Counted from the stretch's first letter, positions 16,235 through 26,069 are shown. The stretch is DNA of 64,000 nucleotides from Paenibacillus sp. 481 (GCF_021223605.1 NZ_CP075175.1:3923501-3987500); one strand, 5' to 3'. Notes: generated by a model from the sequence alone, not told the origin. Translations and numbers: made by a program.

Positions 16235-17533
16235 ATGTTGCAACTCGAAAAATTCGCACCACCAACCGAAGGTGAAAAAATTACGATTAAAGACGGCAAG
16301 CTTCAAGTGCCGAACACTCCTATTATTCCTTTTATTGAAGGTGACGGTACAGGTCGCGACATTTGGCGTGCATCGAAGCGCGTATTGGATGCAGCGGTTG
16401 AGAAGGCGTATAAAGGCGAGCGTAAACTTAGCTGGTACGAAGTATTTGCTGGTGAGAAAGCTCACAATTCCTATGATGAATGGTTGCCGAATGATACGCT
16501 TGAGGCGATTCGTGAATATATCGTAGCGATTAAAGGGCCTTTGACAACACCAATCGGCGGTGGTATCCGTTCTTTGAACGTTGCCCTGAGACAAGAACTT
16601 GATTTGTACACATGCTTGCGTCCAGTTCGCTATTTCGCTGGCGTACCATCCCCAGTTAAGCGTCCTGAGCTTGTAGATATGGTCATTTTCCGTGAAAATA
16701 CGGAAGACATTTATGCAGGTATCGAGTACGCTTCCGGTTCGGATGAAGTGAAAAAGGTAATCGCGTTCCTACAGCAAGAGATGGGCGCTAACAAGATCCG
16801 CTTCCCTGAGACATCAGGTATCGGCATTAAGCCTGTATCCTCCGAAGGTTCGAAGCGTCTTGTACGCGGAGCTATTGAATATGCAATTAAGCACAACCGT
16901 AAGAGCGTAACGCTTGTTCATAAAGGCAACATCATGAAGTATACAGAAGGCGCGTTTAAAAATTGGGGTTACGAAGTGGCTGAGCAAGAGTTCGCTGAGC
17001 ACACATTTACATGGGATCAATACGATCGCATTAAAGAAGCAGATGGCGTTGAAGCAGCTAACAAAGCACAAGCTGACGCTGTTGCAGCAGGCAAAGTCAT
17101 TATTAAAGATGCAATTGCTGATATCGCGTTGCAGCAAGTATTGACTCGTCCAACAGACTTTGACGTGATCGCAACGTTGAACTTGAACGGCGACTACTTG
17201 TCTGACGCTTTGGCAGCACAAGTTGGCGGCATCGGCATCGCTCCTGGTGCGAACATCAACTACTTGACAGGCCATGCTATTTTTGAAGCGACGCACGGTA
17301 CAGCTCCTAAGTATGCTGACCTTGATGTTGTAAATCCAGGCTCCGTTATTTTGTCCGGCGTTATGTTGCTTGAGCACTTGGGCTGGCAAGAAGCGGCTGA
17401 CGCGATTTACAAAGGTATGGAAACGGCTATTAACAACAAGACCGTTACGTATGACTTCGCACGTCTTATGGATGGTGCAAGCGAAGTGAAATGTTCGCAA
17501 TTTGCAGACGAAATTATTAAACATTTGGGCTAA
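16235..17533 (+). CDS. icd: Isocitrate dehydrogenase (NADP+)
   Basis: Oxidatively decarboxylates isocitrate to 2-oxoglutarate in the TCA cycle. The sequence closely follows Bacillus Icd: [34 protein letters not shown] with the substrate-binding Ser and Arg, [19 protein letters not shown], and [23 protein letters not shown] for NADP binding. At 432 residues it is the usual prokaryotic dimeric form, with a slightly longer N terminus. The RBS AAGGAGGA precedes the ATG. mdh follows after 12 bp, so the two are surely co-transcribed. Codon use is biased, consistent with high expression. Confidence 0.97.
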   Translation: MLQLEKFAPPTEGEKITIKDGKLQVPNTPIIPFIEGDGTGRDIWRASKRVLDAAVEKAYKGERKLSWYEVFAGEKAHNSYDEWLPNDTLEAIREYIVAIKGPLTTPIGGGIRSLNVALRQELDLYTCLRPVRYFAGVPSPVKRPELVDMVIFRENTEDIYAGIEYASGSDEVKKVIAFLQQEMGANKIRFPETSGIGIKPVSSEGSKRLVRGAIEYAIKHNRKSVTLVHKGNIMKYTEGAFKNWGYEVAEQEFAEHTFTWDQYDRIKEADGVEAANKAQADAVAAGKVIIKDAIADIALQQVLTRPTDFDVIATLNLNGDYLSDALAAQVGGIGIAPGANINYLTGHAIFEATHGTAPKYADLDVVNPGSVILSGVMLLEHLGWQEAADAIYKGMETAINNKTVTYDFARLMDGASEVKCSQFADEIIKHLG

Positions 17534-17545
17534 GGAGCGAGTGAA

Positions 17546-18487
17546 ATGGCAATTCGACGTAACAAGATTACAGTAGTTGGCGCTGGTTTCACTGGCGCGA
17601 CGACAGCATTGATGATCGCTCAAAAAGAACTTGGAGATGTCGTACTCGTTGACATTCCACAGTTGGAGAACCCTACAAAAGGTAAAGCGCTCGATATGTT
17701 GGAAGCAAGCCCAGTTCAAGGCTTTGACAGCAACATTATCGGTACTTCCAACTATGAAGATGCGCAAGGTTCTAACGTAGTTATCATTACTGCAGGTATT
17801 GCACGCAAGCCTGGCATGAGCCGTGATGATTTGGTTAATACGAACGCGGGTATCGTAAGATCAGTTTGCGAAAACGTGAAAAAGTATTGCCCAGATTCCT
17901 ACGTTATTATTTTGAGCAATCCTGTAGATGCAATGACTTACGTTGCAAATGAGACACTCGGTTTCCCTAAAAACCGTGTCATCGGTCAATCCGGCGTGTT
18001 AGATACAGCTCGTTACTGTACGTTTATCGCACAAGAGTTGAACGTTTCGGTTGAAGACGTGCGTGGTGTCGTATTGGGCGGCCACGGCGACGATATGGTT
18101 CCACTCGTTCGTTATACGAACGTAGGCGGCGTGCCAATCGAGAAGCTGATTCCGCAAGAGCGTATCGATGCAATCGTACAACGCACGCGCGTTGGCGGTG
18201 GCGAAATCGTGAACTTGCTCGGCAACGGCAGCGCATACTATGCGCCAGCAGCTTCGCTTGTGCAAATGACAGAAGCGATTTTGAAAGATAAGAAGCGCAT
18301 CTTGCCTGTTATTGCGCTGCTGCAAGGCGAATATGGCTATGACAACCTGTTTATGGGCGTAATAGCTGTATTGGGCGGCGACGGTATCGAGAAAATTATC
18401 GAGGTTGAATTGACGGCAGACGAGAAAGCTGCGTTGGACAAGTCCGCGCAGTCAGTCCGCAACGTTATTCAAGTCGTTAATGCATAA
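17546..18487 (+). CDS. mdh: Malate dehydrogenase
   Basis: NAD-dependent oxidation of malate to oxaloacetate. At 313 residues it has an N-terminal Rossmann fold ([15 protein letters not shown]), the active-site region [10 protein letters not shown], and the catalytic His in [20 protein letters not shown]. It is of the LDH-like MDH type found in Bacillales. GGAGCGAG serves as RBS, 12 bp after icd. A terminator follows. In B. subtilis phoPR comes next; here about 7.5 kb of other genes intervene. Confidence 0.97.
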   Translation: MAIRRNKITVVGAGFTGATTALMIAQKELGDVVLVDIPQLENPTKGKALDMLEASPVQGFDSNIIGTSNYEDAQGSNVVIITAGIARKPGMSRDDLVNTNAGIVRSVCENVKKYCPDSYVIILSNPVDAMTYVANETLGFPKNRVIGQSGVLDTARYCTFIAQELNVSVEDVRGVVLGGHGDDMVPLVRYTNVGGVPIEKLIPQERIDAIVQRTRVGGGEIVNLLGNGSAYYAPAASLVQMTEAILKDKKRILPVIALLQGEYGYDNLFMGVIAVLGGDGIEKIIEVELTADEKAALDKSAQSVRNVIQVVNA

Positions 18488-18514
18488 GATGTGACAATTG
18501 TCATACAGATGTCA

Positions 18515-18546
18515 AAAGTCGGCGTGAAACTACGCCGACTTTCTTT
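18515..18546 (+). terminator. mdh terminator
   Basis: AAAGTCGGCGT/ACGCCGACTTT, an 11-bp perfect stem with loop GAAACT, followed by CTTTG. Confidence 0.85.
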
Positions 18547-18573
18547 GAGTTAAGGGGAAAAATTTAGTATAAT
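18545..18573 (+). promoter_or_regulatory. Promoter of the 143-aa membrane protein
   Basis: TTGAGT (18545-18550), 17-bp spacer, TATAAT (18568-18573), starting right at the mdh terminator. Confidence 0.7.
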
Positions 18574-18619
18574 GATACATGTTAAATAGAGAATAAGATG
18601 ATGGAGGAATGTATCTACA

Positions 18620-19051
18620 ATGCAAACAGCCTTTTCCCTACTACACATTTTCGGTGCTGTTGTTACGGGCTTTTACGCTATTGTTCCGTTTATTTTGTCC
18701 AAGGTGAACAAAGTGACGCCTGCTGGACAAGAAGGTGTGCTTCTTAGTGTATTTACAGCTAATCGTATCGCGCAGTACTTTTTGATCGTTCAGTTTATTA
18801 CGGGCGGTTACTTAATGACGAAGAGCAATTACACACCGCTGTGGATGGCGTTGACGACAATTCTTTTGTTGGCAATCGGCGCGCTCAGCGGCATTATGGG
18901 TAAGAACTTGAAGCGTGCAATGGAAGCAGCGAAAGCAGGACAGCCGGATGCTGCACTGCTTAAGAAGTTAAGCACGTTCAGCTTCATTATTTTCGTGTTG
19001 TTTATTGTTATGATTGTATTGATGGTGTTTAGCTACAAGTTTATTGGCTAA
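18620..19051 (+). CDS. Four-helix membrane protein, function unknown
   Basis: A 143-residue integral membrane protein with four predicted transmembrane helices (about residues 3-27, 50-66, 72-93, 118-140). The short charged loop between helices 3 and 4 (GKNLKRAMEAAKAGQPDAALLKK) is probably cytosolic. The N-terminal LLHIFGAVVTGFY resembles the start of small heme-oxidase-like or DUF2269-type proteins, but I cannot assign it. It has its own promoter, a GGAGGAA RBS and its own terminator, so it is a single-gene unit. Confidence 0.75.
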   Translation: MQTAFSLLHIFGAVVTGFYAIVPFILSKVNKVTPAGQEGVLLSVFTANRIAQYFLIVQFITGGYLMTKSNYTPLWMALTTILLLAIGALSGIMGKNLKRAMEAAKAGQPDAALLKKLSTFSFIIFVLFIVMIVLMVFSYKFIG

Positions 19052-19080
19052 CTTATTAGCTAACGACTTAAAATAAGAGA

Positions 19081-19117
19081 AAGGTGGATCACGTATATTC
19101 GTGGTCCACCTTTTTTG
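19081..19117 (+). terminator. Terminator after the 143-aa membrane protein
   Basis: AAGGTGG.CACG pairs with CGTG.CCACCTT around TATATT, then TTTTGC. Strong. Confidence 0.85.
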
Positions 19118-19156
19118 CATGTGAAAGTGAAGCGGTGATAGATGTAGTTCTAGACG

Positions 19157-21007
19157 TTACGTTGTTAACTGAGCTTCGGTTGCAGCAACCGGAATATGTG
19201 AAAATGAGCGGAAATCAAACAAGCCCATATCGGTAAGCTTCAGTTCTGGAATGACGGGTAAGCATAAAAACGACAACGTTACAAACGGATGAAACGCTGT
19301 TGCTGCGCCGACCTGTATCAAAGCTTGGTGCAACTGATCGAGTTGAGCCAGTACCTCTGTGTAACTGTCGGTTGAAATAAGTCCGCACAATGACAAACGC
19401 AGCGATGCAAGCACTTGACCATTTTGTACAACGACTAGGCCACCGTTCATTTGCTGTACAGCTTGAGCTGCTGCCACCATGTCTTCATGGTTAGTGCCCG
19501 CTACGACTAAGTTATGTGAATCATGCGCGACCGTGGAAGCAATTGCTCCAGCTGTAAGTTTGAATCCTTTGACGATACCGACACCGACGTTGCCAGTCAG
19601 ATGATGTCTTTCCAGAACGGCTAACGTTAATTGATCGTTAACTATGGATGGCTGGAAGAAGCCTTCACGCACCGTCACTTCCTCAATCAGATGCTTCGTA
19701 ATCAAGCTGTTAGGCTCAATGCCAATAACATGACAACGATGCTGCTGCTCCGTCAGCTGTCCAGCGTTCTCAACGTGCCTCGGACTAGCTGGTTCCAGTT
19801 CGATCCGGAACATCGTCTCATCCAAGTGCGGCAGCCGCACGGTTTGTAGTAACTGTTGCGGGATACTAGGTTGTGGCAATTGAGGCCCAACATAGTGCCC
19901 ATTTTCAGCGACAAGACGGCCTTGTTTATATACTTGAGCGATAGACAAGTTGTCTAAATCATCAAGGAAGAGCAAATCTGCCTCATAGCCAGCTGCCACC
20001 GCTCCCTTAAGACTTAAACCGTAGCATTCTGCAGCATTTAAGGAAGCCATTTGAATCGCCTGTAGCGGAGCAATCCCGCTCGCAATCGCCAGCCGTACAT
20101 TATGGTCAATGCTGCCCTCGTGTAGCAGCTCGTCCAAATGTTTGTCATCTGTACAGAACATAAAGCGGCGTGCATTGTACGGTGTAACGACGGGCGCAAG
20201 CGCCTTCACATCTTTGGCGACCGAGCCCTCACGCATAAGCACATACATGCCATTGCGCAGCCGTTCTTTCGCCTCAGCAGCTGCGACACATTCGTGATCC
20301 GTCCGAATGCCGCCCGTTCGTAACACTTGCAGCGCTTCATTGCTCAGCCCAGCGCAATGCCCATCAATATAGCCGCCATTGTGCCAAGCGTCGGCCAACT
20401 TATCTACCATATCCGCAGCTCCATTTTGCACGGACGGGTAATCCATCACTTCAGCTAACCCTAGAACACGGGGATGTCCATAGAAGGGGCGTAAATGCTC
20501 TGCCTCCAACCGTGCGCCAGCATGTTCAAAAGGTGTTGCAGGAACACATGAAGGCAGCATCATAAATACGTCCAACGGTATACGTTCGGATGCGTCTAGC
20601 ATAAATTGAATGCCGTCTGCCCCTGATACGTTGGCGATCTCATGCGGGTCCGCGATAACGGTCGTGACGCCGTGTGGAATGACCGCACGAGCAAATTCCG
20701 GTGGCGTGACCATGGAAGATTCAATATGCACATGAGCATCTATAAAGGCAGGGGAGATGTAACGCCCCGCAGCGTCGATGATTTGTTGCCCTTCGTAGTT
20801 GCCGATCCCAACAATGACCCCATCTGTGATGGCAATATCACCTTCAATAAGTTCTAAATTAAACACATCTATGATGCGTCCGTTACGAATCACGATGTCC
20901 GCGGGTTTACGTTTGCTTGATGCAGCCAGTCGTTGCTGCAATTTGTCTTTGTCGATAGGATTAGAATGGTTAGTGTTATACGTTGAGTTATCCGTCTGGT
21001 TGTTCAT
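19157..21007 (-). CDS. ade: Adenine deaminase
   Basis: Converts adenine to hypoxanthine and ammonia in purine salvage. It is an amidohydrolase with the metal-binding FIDAHVHIESSMV, IADPHEIANVSG, and the GHCAGLS and MFCTDDKH segments, followed by the C-terminal adenine deaminase domain with STVAHDSHNLVVAG. Length is 616 residues, slightly longer than the roughly 580 of Bacillus AdeC because of a polar N-terminal stretch (residues 1-30, rich in Asn, Ser and Thr). GGGAG serves as RBS about 13 nt upstream of the ATG. The 5' leader holds a purine riboswitch and terminator, so expression is shut off by a purine base. Confidence 0.95.
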   Translation of the reverse strand: MNNQTDNSTYNTNHSNPIDKDKLQQRLAASSKRKPADIVIRNGRIIDVFNLELIEGDIAITDGVIVGIGNYEGQQIIDAAGRYISPAFIDAHVHIESSMVTPPEFARAVIPHGVTTVIADPHEIANVSGADGIQFMLDASERIPLDVFMMLPSCVPATPFEHAGARLEAEHLRPFYGHPRVLGLAEVMDYPSVQNGAADMVDKLADAWHNGGYIDGHCAGLSNEALQVLRTGGIRTDHECVAAAEAKERLRNGMYVLMREGSVAKDVKALAPVVTPYNARRFMFCTDDKHLDELLHEGSIDHNVRLAIASGIAPLQAIQMASLNAAECYGLSLKGAVAAGYEADLLFLDDLDNLSIAQVYKQGRLVAENGHYVGPQLPQPSIPQQLLQTVRLPHLDETMFRIELEPASPRHVENAGQLTEQQHRCHVIGIEPNSLITKHLIEEVTVREGFFQPSIVNDQLTLAVLERHHLTGNVGVGIVKGFKLTAGAIASTVAHDSHNLVVAGTNHEDMVAAAQAVQQMNGGLVVVQNGQVLASLRLSLCGLISTDSYTEVLAQLDQLHQALIQVGAATAFHPFVTLSFLCLPVIPELKLTDMGLFDFRSFSHIPVAATEAQLTT

Positions 21008-21032
21008 TTCAATGCAAATCTCCCTTGTGTAA

Positions 21033-21065
21033 AAATAAAAAAAACTCTAGCGCGCCGCTAGAGTT
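21033..21065 (-). terminator. Riboswitch-controlled terminator of ade
   Basis: On the minus strand CTCTAGCGGCGCGCTAGAG (21045-21063), extended by AAA/TTT, followed by TTTTTTTTATTTTT. It is the expression platform of the riboswitch. Confidence 0.9.
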
Positions 21066-21155
21066 TGACATGTAAGGAGAGTAAGACAAAGCCTTGCAAA
21101 AATAGCGCGGCCGAGTGTGCGGCGTAGCATCGTTGCAAGACGTCTGTCATTCATT

Positions 21156-21227
21156 CCTCGTAGTCAAACTATTTACGGTAGTTTGGTAGAAACTTCTGGA
21201 CCATATTTCCAAATATTATACGAAGAT
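21156..21227 (-). promoter_or_regulatory. Purine riboswitch aptamer, guanine/hypoxanthine class
   Basis: On the minus strand the aptamer core is complete. P1 arms are CTTCGTA and TACGAGG, J1/2 is TATAAT, P2 is ATTTGGA/TCCAGAA around an AATATGG loop, J2/3 is GTTTCTACC, and P3 is AACTA/TAGTT around CCGTAAA, followed by GACTAC. The discriminating base after GA is C (as in the xpt guanine switch), not T (as in the adenine switches add and pbuE). The predicted ligand is therefore guanine or hypoxanthine. Because hypoxanthine is the product of the downstream enzyme, the circuit could be product feedback. Confidence 0.95.
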
Positions 21228-21258
21228 CAATATGCGATTAAAAAATAGATTGTTCCCT

Positions 21259-21287
21259 ATAGTAGCGGGTGCCACCAACATCGTCAA
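21259..21287 (-). promoter_or_regulatory. Promoter of the ade riboswitch transcript
   Basis: On the minus strand TTGACG (21282-21287), 17-bp spacer, TACTAT (21259-21264), about 30 bp before the aptamer. Confidence 0.7.
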
Positions 21288-21304
21288 TGGTTTATTTTGG
21301 ATAA

Positions 21305-22441
21305 CTAGGACTTATCAGTACTATTCTCCTTAAAAAAACGGCCTGTCATGATGTAGCGAGTTACATCGCGGAACACGTTCGCTTTGTACAAAGCCGTCAA
21401 AATAACGAGTGAAATAATGCCGAGAAAAATGCCGGCCACTCCAAGTAATTTTAATCCGGCAAACAAAGAAATAAGCAGCAGTAGCGGATGCAGACCCAGA
21501 TTCGTGGCATACAGCTTAGGCTCAATCGATTGTCTCACGACGAGAATGGCTAACCATAACAAGAGCATTCCCGTGCCCAGATACGTATTGCCGTTTAAAT
21601 ACGCGATACAAGCCCAAGGTACAACGATAGCAGGAATACCTACGATCGGGATGAGATCGACGATACCGCCAATAATGGCGATCGTAAGTGCATATTTAAC
21701 ATCCAAAATAAGCAACCCAATCAAAAATATAAAAGCTGATATGGCTGATAAAATGAACGTGACTTTTAAGTAGCCAAACACGCCGTGTTGAATGTCGCGC
21801 AATACGATAGAAATCGAGCGACGTGCTTTGTCTGGAACGAGAGAAGCACCTTTAGCCGTGATTTTGTGCCAGTCTTTGCTTATGAGAAACGTCGCTACCA
21901 TGACAATGACTGTAATCAATGCAAAATTAGGAAGCACAAGAATCGTTGATTTCAGCAGGTTGAATACAAAGGCGACGATCGTGGTGCCGACGTTAGCGAC
22001 TGTGCTCGTATACTGCGACAATGTCTCCTTAATTTCTTGTAAGCCAATCGTATTGTTTAAATCGGCCAGCAACTGCTGGAATTCAGCGGAATGAACATAT
22101 TGATTAGCTACACCGCTCCACCATACGATCTGTTCTTGGACGATGCCGGCAATAAACCAGGCTTCTTCGACTATTTTAGTCGTAAATACGTACACCGCTA
22201 ACGTGATGACGATGAGAAACAAGATGAGAGCTGTAGTCACGGCAACCCAGCGAGGGAACGAAGCCCGATGCTCTAGTAGCCGCACAAACGGGTTCATCAT
22301 GTAAGCAAGTAGCCACGCGACGAGAAAAGGATACAAAATGGGAAAGCTGAAATACATAAGCATGACAATGGCAATGATGACGATGCTCACCCACACAGCA
22401 CGAAAAATTCGATGTAACAATGAGTAGTTGATTGCGGACAT
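21305..22441 (-). CDS. YtvI-like AI-2E family transporter, copy 2
   Basis: A second polytopic AI-2E/PerM family protein (378 residues), paralogous to 10757-11872. The shared features are FLVAWLLAYMMNPFVRLLEHR near the N terminus, IVDLIPIVGIPAIVVPW in the middle, and EPKLYATNLGLHPLLLLISLFAGLKLLG followed by NVFRDVTRYIMTGRF at the end. About eight membrane helices surround a soluble loop (residues 80-190). The minus-strand RBS GGAGG (about 22454) precedes ATG 22441. A YtvI-type role in the forespore or mother cell is inferred from the family only; substrate unknown. Confidence 0.85.
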   Translation of the reverse strand: MSAINYSLLHRIFRAVWVSIVIIAIVMLMYFSFPILYPFLVAWLLAYMMNPFVRLLEHRASFPRWVAVTTALILFLIVITLAVYVFTTKIVEEAWFIAGIVQEQIVWWSGVANQYVHSAEFQQLLADLNNTIGLQEIKETLSQYTSTVANVGTTIVAFVFNLLKSTILVLPNFALITVIVMVATFLISKDWHKITAKGASLVPDKARRSISIVLRDIQHGVFGYLKVTFILSAISAFIFLIGLLILDVKYALTIAIIGGIVDLIPIVGIPAIVVPWACIAYLNGNTYLGTGMLLLWLAILVVRQSIEPKLYATNLGLHPLLLLISLFAGLKLLGVAGIFLGIISLVILTALYKANVFRDVTRYIMTGRFFKENSTDKS

Positions 22442-22549
22442 AGTCTAAAATACCTCCAGTGAGTACATTTTAGCAGAATGGAGAATGAAACCCAAATATG
22501 AGGCGAAATGACTGTTATCAGTAAAAAATAATGTGCTGCCCGTTAACAA

Positions 22550-23308
22550 CTACGGGTTTGACATTTCATCTAAGGTCATCTCCAAGCTCGGTGCAAGCTT
22601 TTGCAAAAAGTAATCTACCTCTGGCATGGCGAGCTGCTTTAATTTTTGCTCCGTTTGCCGCTTGGCCACGGCGAATTCACGATTGCCTGCGCACAATTCA
22701 AACGCGCATTTTACATATGCATCCAGCAAATCGGCTGCTTTTACGTATTGCCGCAGCTCATCCTCTTGCTTGGCATCAATAAGCGCCGCATAGGTCGGTT
22801 GCAGCTCCGCAGGAATCATACTAATGAGCCGTTCAGCTGCTAAATGCTCAATTTCCCGAAAATTAGCTAATATTTTGGGATTGTGATGCTTAACTGGGGT
22901 GGGGATATCGCCCGTAAACACTTCGGTCGCGTCATGAAACAACGCGATCGTGACCGCCATGCCGCTGTTCACCGCTTTGCCGAACACGACGTTCGCGATC
23001 GTACATAGCATGTGGGTCGTCATCGCCACATGGAACGAATGCTCTGCAACGTTGTCGCGAGTTGTATTGCGCATCAAGCTCCACCGTTCAATATGTTTAA
23101 GCCTGTACATATAGGCGAAAAAGTGGCTAATTTCGGTTGGGATGTCGGATAGCTCCTTAGATTCGTCGTCGGAGCTGTCCGTGTGTAGATGGGAGACCAT
23201 GTTCGTGTCAGATCCGGTTTGAGTATCAGTCGTGTCACCCGTATTAGTCGTGCGGGCACTAGCGTGAGCGTTGATGCCAGTGTCGGAGTGGGATTCGGAT
23301 GTGCTCAT
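22550..23308 (-). CDS. HD-domain phosphohydrolase, YfbR-like 5'-deoxynucleotidase
   Basis: A 252-residue protein whose core (residues ~60-245) is an HD phosphohydrolase. NVAEHSFHVAM supplies the first histidine, and LFHDATEVFTGDIPTP supplies the HD pair and downstream acidic residues. This layout matches E. coli YfbR, which dephosphorylates deoxynucleoside 5'-monophosphates. The first ~55 residues are low complexity (Thr, Asp, Ser, His rich) and absent from YfbR, which is about 199 residues. The frame starts at 23320, but the upstream AAAGG lies almost against that ATG, so ATG 23308 is preferred. The nucleotide substrate is inferred. Confidence 0.85.
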   Translation of the reverse strand: MSTSESHSDTGINAHASARTTNTGDTTDTQTGSDTNMVSHLHTDSSDDESKELSDIPTEISHFFAYMYRLKHIERWSLMRNTTRDNVAEHSFHVAMTTHMLCTIANVVFGKAVNSGMAVTIALFHDATEVFTGDIPTPVKHHNPKILANFREIEHLAAERLISMIPAELQPTYAALIDAKQEDELRQYVKAADLLDAYVKCAFELCAGNREFAVAKRQTEQKLKQLAMPEVDYFLQKLAPSLEMTLDEMSNP

Positions 23309-23469
23309 ACAACATTCCATCCTTTCAAAAGGGCTTTGTTATGCTATTATATGATTGTTGGTATTTTTTGAATAGAAACATTTCAATATCATTCCCGAGC
23401 CACCTAGACCTTACAACACGATAGCTTTTCATCCGGGATACTTGCGACGAGAGGGGTAAAGGTATTATC

Positions 23470-25065
23470 ATGCAGCACTTTGAGCAAAGCGTTTACGAAC
23501 TAATTGTGGAAGCGTCTACAAACTTACCCGGCGATGTGCGCCGTGCCATTCGCCATGCCCAAGAGCGAGAGGATGCGGCAACTCGTTCTGGACTATCACT
23601 CACTACGATTGCCCGCAACATTAAGATGGCAGAGCGCAATGTGTCGCCGATATGTCAAGATACGGGCATGCCGACTTTTATCGTGCACACGCCTATCGGT
23701 GCAAATCAGATCATTATGAAGGAACAGATTCGCACAGCGGTGAGCCGGGCTACTAAAGCAGGCAAGCTGCGCACGAATTCTGTAGATTCTTTAAACGGGT
23801 CAAATAGTGGTGACAACCTCGGACCGGGGACACCGGTAATCCACTTCGAGCAATGGAACCGTGACGAAGTGGAAGTAAAGCTTATTTTGAAAGGTGGCGG
23901 CTGTGAAAATAAAAATATTCAGTACAGTTTGCCGATGGAAATTGAAGGACTAGGCAAGGCAGGTCGTGATTTGGACGGCATTCGCAAATGCATTCTGCAT
24001 GCTGTGTATCAGGCGCAAGGGCAAGGATGCAGTGCAGGCTTTATCGGCGTCGGTATCGGAGGAGACCGCACGACGGGTTATGAGTTGGCCAAGCATCAAT
24101 TGTTCCGTCATGTGCATGACGAAAATGATATTCCTGAGCTGAAGCAGCTTGAAGATTACGTGCTGGACAAGGCGAATGAGCTTGGAATCGGTACGATGGG
24201 CTTTGGCGGCGAAGTGACCTTACTGGGCTGTAAAGTGGGAGTTATGAACCGTTTGCCAGCAAGCTTCTTTGTGTCGGTCGCTTATAATTGCTGGGCATTC
24301 CGCCGTCAAGGCGTATTGTTGAACAGCGAGTCCGGTGTCATTACGGAGTGGGTGTATGAACGTGGCACAGAAGTGCCAATGAGCGAAGAAGTGCTTGGTC
24401 AAGCAGCGGCGCAGACGGCAGCAAGCAGCGAAGTTGACAGCACGGGTACTGCTGGCGGTAGCACAGAGAGTGCAAGCCAAGGCGGGCGCCAAGTGGTACT
24501 ATCGACGCCAATTACAGAAGAAGCGATTCGCGCACTGCGTGTCGGTGATGTCGTCATTATTAATGGCGAAATGCATACCGGTCGCGATGCGTTGCATAAG
24601 CACTTAATGGACCACGATTCGCCAGTTGATTTGAATGGCGCTGTTATTTATCATTGCGGTCCGGTTATGTTGCAGGATGAAGATGGCTGGCACGTGAAAG
24701 CAGCTGGGCCGACGACGAGTATCCGTGAGGAGCCGTATCAAGGCGATATTATTAAAAAGTTCGGCATCCGCGCCGTGATCGGCAAAGGCGGTATGGGAGC
24801 GAAGACGTTGGCAGCGCTGCAAGAGCATGGCGGTGTTTATTTGAATGCCATCGGCGGAGCTGCACAATATTACGCAGAATGTATTAAAAAAGTGAACAGC
24901 GTCGACTTTTTGGAATTCGGTATTCCCGAAGCGATGTGGCACCTTGAAGTTGAAGGTTTTGCTGCAATCGTAACGATGGATGCCCATGGCAACAGTCTGC
25001 ACGCTGAAGTAGATAAAAGCTCGTTCGAGAAACTAGCACAGTACAAGGAAACTGTATTCAAATGA
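23470..25065 (+). CDS. fumA: Fumarate hydratase, class I (fused alpha/beta, iron-sulfur)
   Basis: Interconverts fumarate and malate using a [4Fe-4S] cluster. The N-terminal alpha part has the cluster-ligand regions ISPICQDTGMP-type (here NVSPICQDTGMPTF), QGQGCSAGFIGVGIGGDR and LGCKVG. The beta part has LRVGDVVIINGEMHTGRDALHKHL, YHCGPVM and GKGGMGAKTLAALQEHGGVYLN. An Ala/Ser/Gly-rich linker of about 35 residues (bases ~24395-24490) joins them and looks expanded compared with the tighter junction usual in class I enzymes. The last four bases overlap the next gene (ATGA). Confidence 0.95.
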   Translation: MQHFEQSVYELIVEASTNLPGDVRRAIRHAQEREDAATRSGLSLTTIARNIKMAERNVSPICQDTGMPTFIVHTPIGANQIIMKEQIRTAVSRATKAGKLRTNSVDSLNGSNSGDNLGPGTPVIHFEQWNRDEVEVKLILKGGGCENKNIQYSLPMEIEGLGKAGRDLDGIRKCILHAVYQAQGQGCSAGFIGVGIGGDRTTGYELAKHQLFRHVHDENDIPELKQLEDYVLDKANELGIGTMGFGGEVTLLGCKVGVMNRLPASFFVSVAYNCWAFRRQGVLLNSESGVITEWVYERGTEVPMSEEVLGQAAAQTAASSEVDSTGTAGGSTESASQGGRQVVLSTPITEEAIRALRVGDVVIINGEMHTGRDALHKHLMDHDSPVDLNGAVIYHCGPVMLQDEDGWHVKAAGPTTSIREEPYQGDIIKKFGIRAVIGKGGMGAKTLAALQEHGGVYLNAIGGAAQYYAECIKKVNSVDFLEFGIPEAMWHLEVEGFAAIVTMDAHGNSLHAEVDKSSFEKLAQYKETVFK

Positions 25066-26069
25066 ACTCATCTGAACCTACACCATTAGGCATTAAACTT
25101 AATCATTGGTTTGAGCGTTATATGTTCGTATTAGTCCCCGGCAGCTTAGTGCTGGGGATTATTTGCAGTGGTATTTTGATTCAATACGTACCATTCATAC
25201 CGTGGTTGTTCGGATTTGTAACATTTGTGATGGGATTAGGCTGTAAATTCCGCGACGTAACTGCGGCGTTTGGGCGTCCGCTCTTATTTTTAAACGTATT
25301 CGTGATTGCCCATGTCTTGTCGCCGCTAATGGCGTTTGGCATTGGAAACGCCTTATTTGGCGAAAATGCGGATTATACAGCAGGGCTCGTTCTGTTTACT
25401 GTGATTCCGTTAGGTGTTTCCTCGGTGTTGTGGGTCAGTATGGCCCGCGGACCTGTTCCTTTGATTCTTGCACTCGTCGTAGCCGATTCACTGCTTAGTC
25501 CGCTGATCGTTCCGTTCTCTATTTCGCTGCTGTTCGGGGAAATGGTTCATTTTGATACGTGGGACATGCTCGTTGATTTGTTGCTGATCGTCGTGCTGCC
25601 GATGATCGGCGGCATTGTAGTCAATGAACTCAGCAAAGGGCAGGCTAAGCCGAAGACCGCACCAGTTACACTACCGTTGTCGAAGCTAGCCTTTATGGCT
25701 GTCGTCATGTTCAATGCAGCAGCGATTGGCCCGTTCGTCCACTCATGGGGATGGGACGCTTTTTACTTGTTTATGGTCGTCATCTTGGTCGTTGCGGCAT
25801 GCTATGCTGTTGGAGCTTGGAGCTCGTCCTTGTTTCGAACGCCACAGTCGACTGTTGAGGAGAGAGCAGCATTGCGAGGAACGCTTGGCTTTGCTTGCGG
25901 GATGCGTAACAATTCGCTAGGGATCGTGCTTGCCATGCAATATTTTGGCCCAGAAGCCGCTGTTGCGGTCGTTCTTTCAATCTTAATTCAACAGCCAGGG
26001 GCTACGTTGTTTTACGCTCTTTTACAAAAATTTAATACAAAAGCACCTAGTCAAAAAGAGGTCATATAA
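25062..26069 (+). CDS. BASS-type (bile acid:sodium symporter family) transporter
   Basis: A 335-residue membrane protein with about nine to ten transmembrane helices. Motifs of the bile acid:Na+ symporter superfamily are present: MGLGCKFRDVTAAFGRP, the PLGVSSVLW repeat region, and GFACGMRNNSLGIVLAMQYFGPEAAV with paired Asn residues at the substrate site. Bacterial members carry organic anions such as keto acids. The ATG overlaps the fumarase stop codon by four bases, so translation is coupled. A dicarboxylate or other organic acid substrate is therefore a reasonable inference, not shown by sequence. Confidence 0.85.
   Translation: MNSSEPTPLGIKLNHWFERYMFVLVPGSLVLGIICSGILIQYVPFIPWLFGFVTFVMGLGCKFRDVTAAFGRPLLFLNVFVIAHVLSPLMAFGIGNALFGENADYTAGLVLFTVIPLGVSSVLWVSMARGPVPLILALVVADSLLSPLIVPFSISLLFGEMVHFDTWDMLVDLLLIVVLPMIGGIVVNELSKGQAKPKTAPVTLPLSKLAFMAVVMFNAAAIGPFVHSWGWDAFYLFMVVILVVAACYAVGAWSSSLFRTPQSTVEERAALRGTLGFACGMRNNSLGIVLAMQYFGPEAAVAVVLSILIQQPGATLFYALLQKFNTKAPSQKEVI

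Noticed and set aside
16814..17767. A 317-codon open frame antisense to icd-mdh
   Set aside because: Shadow of the icd and mdh genes; no RBS and non-protein-like composition.
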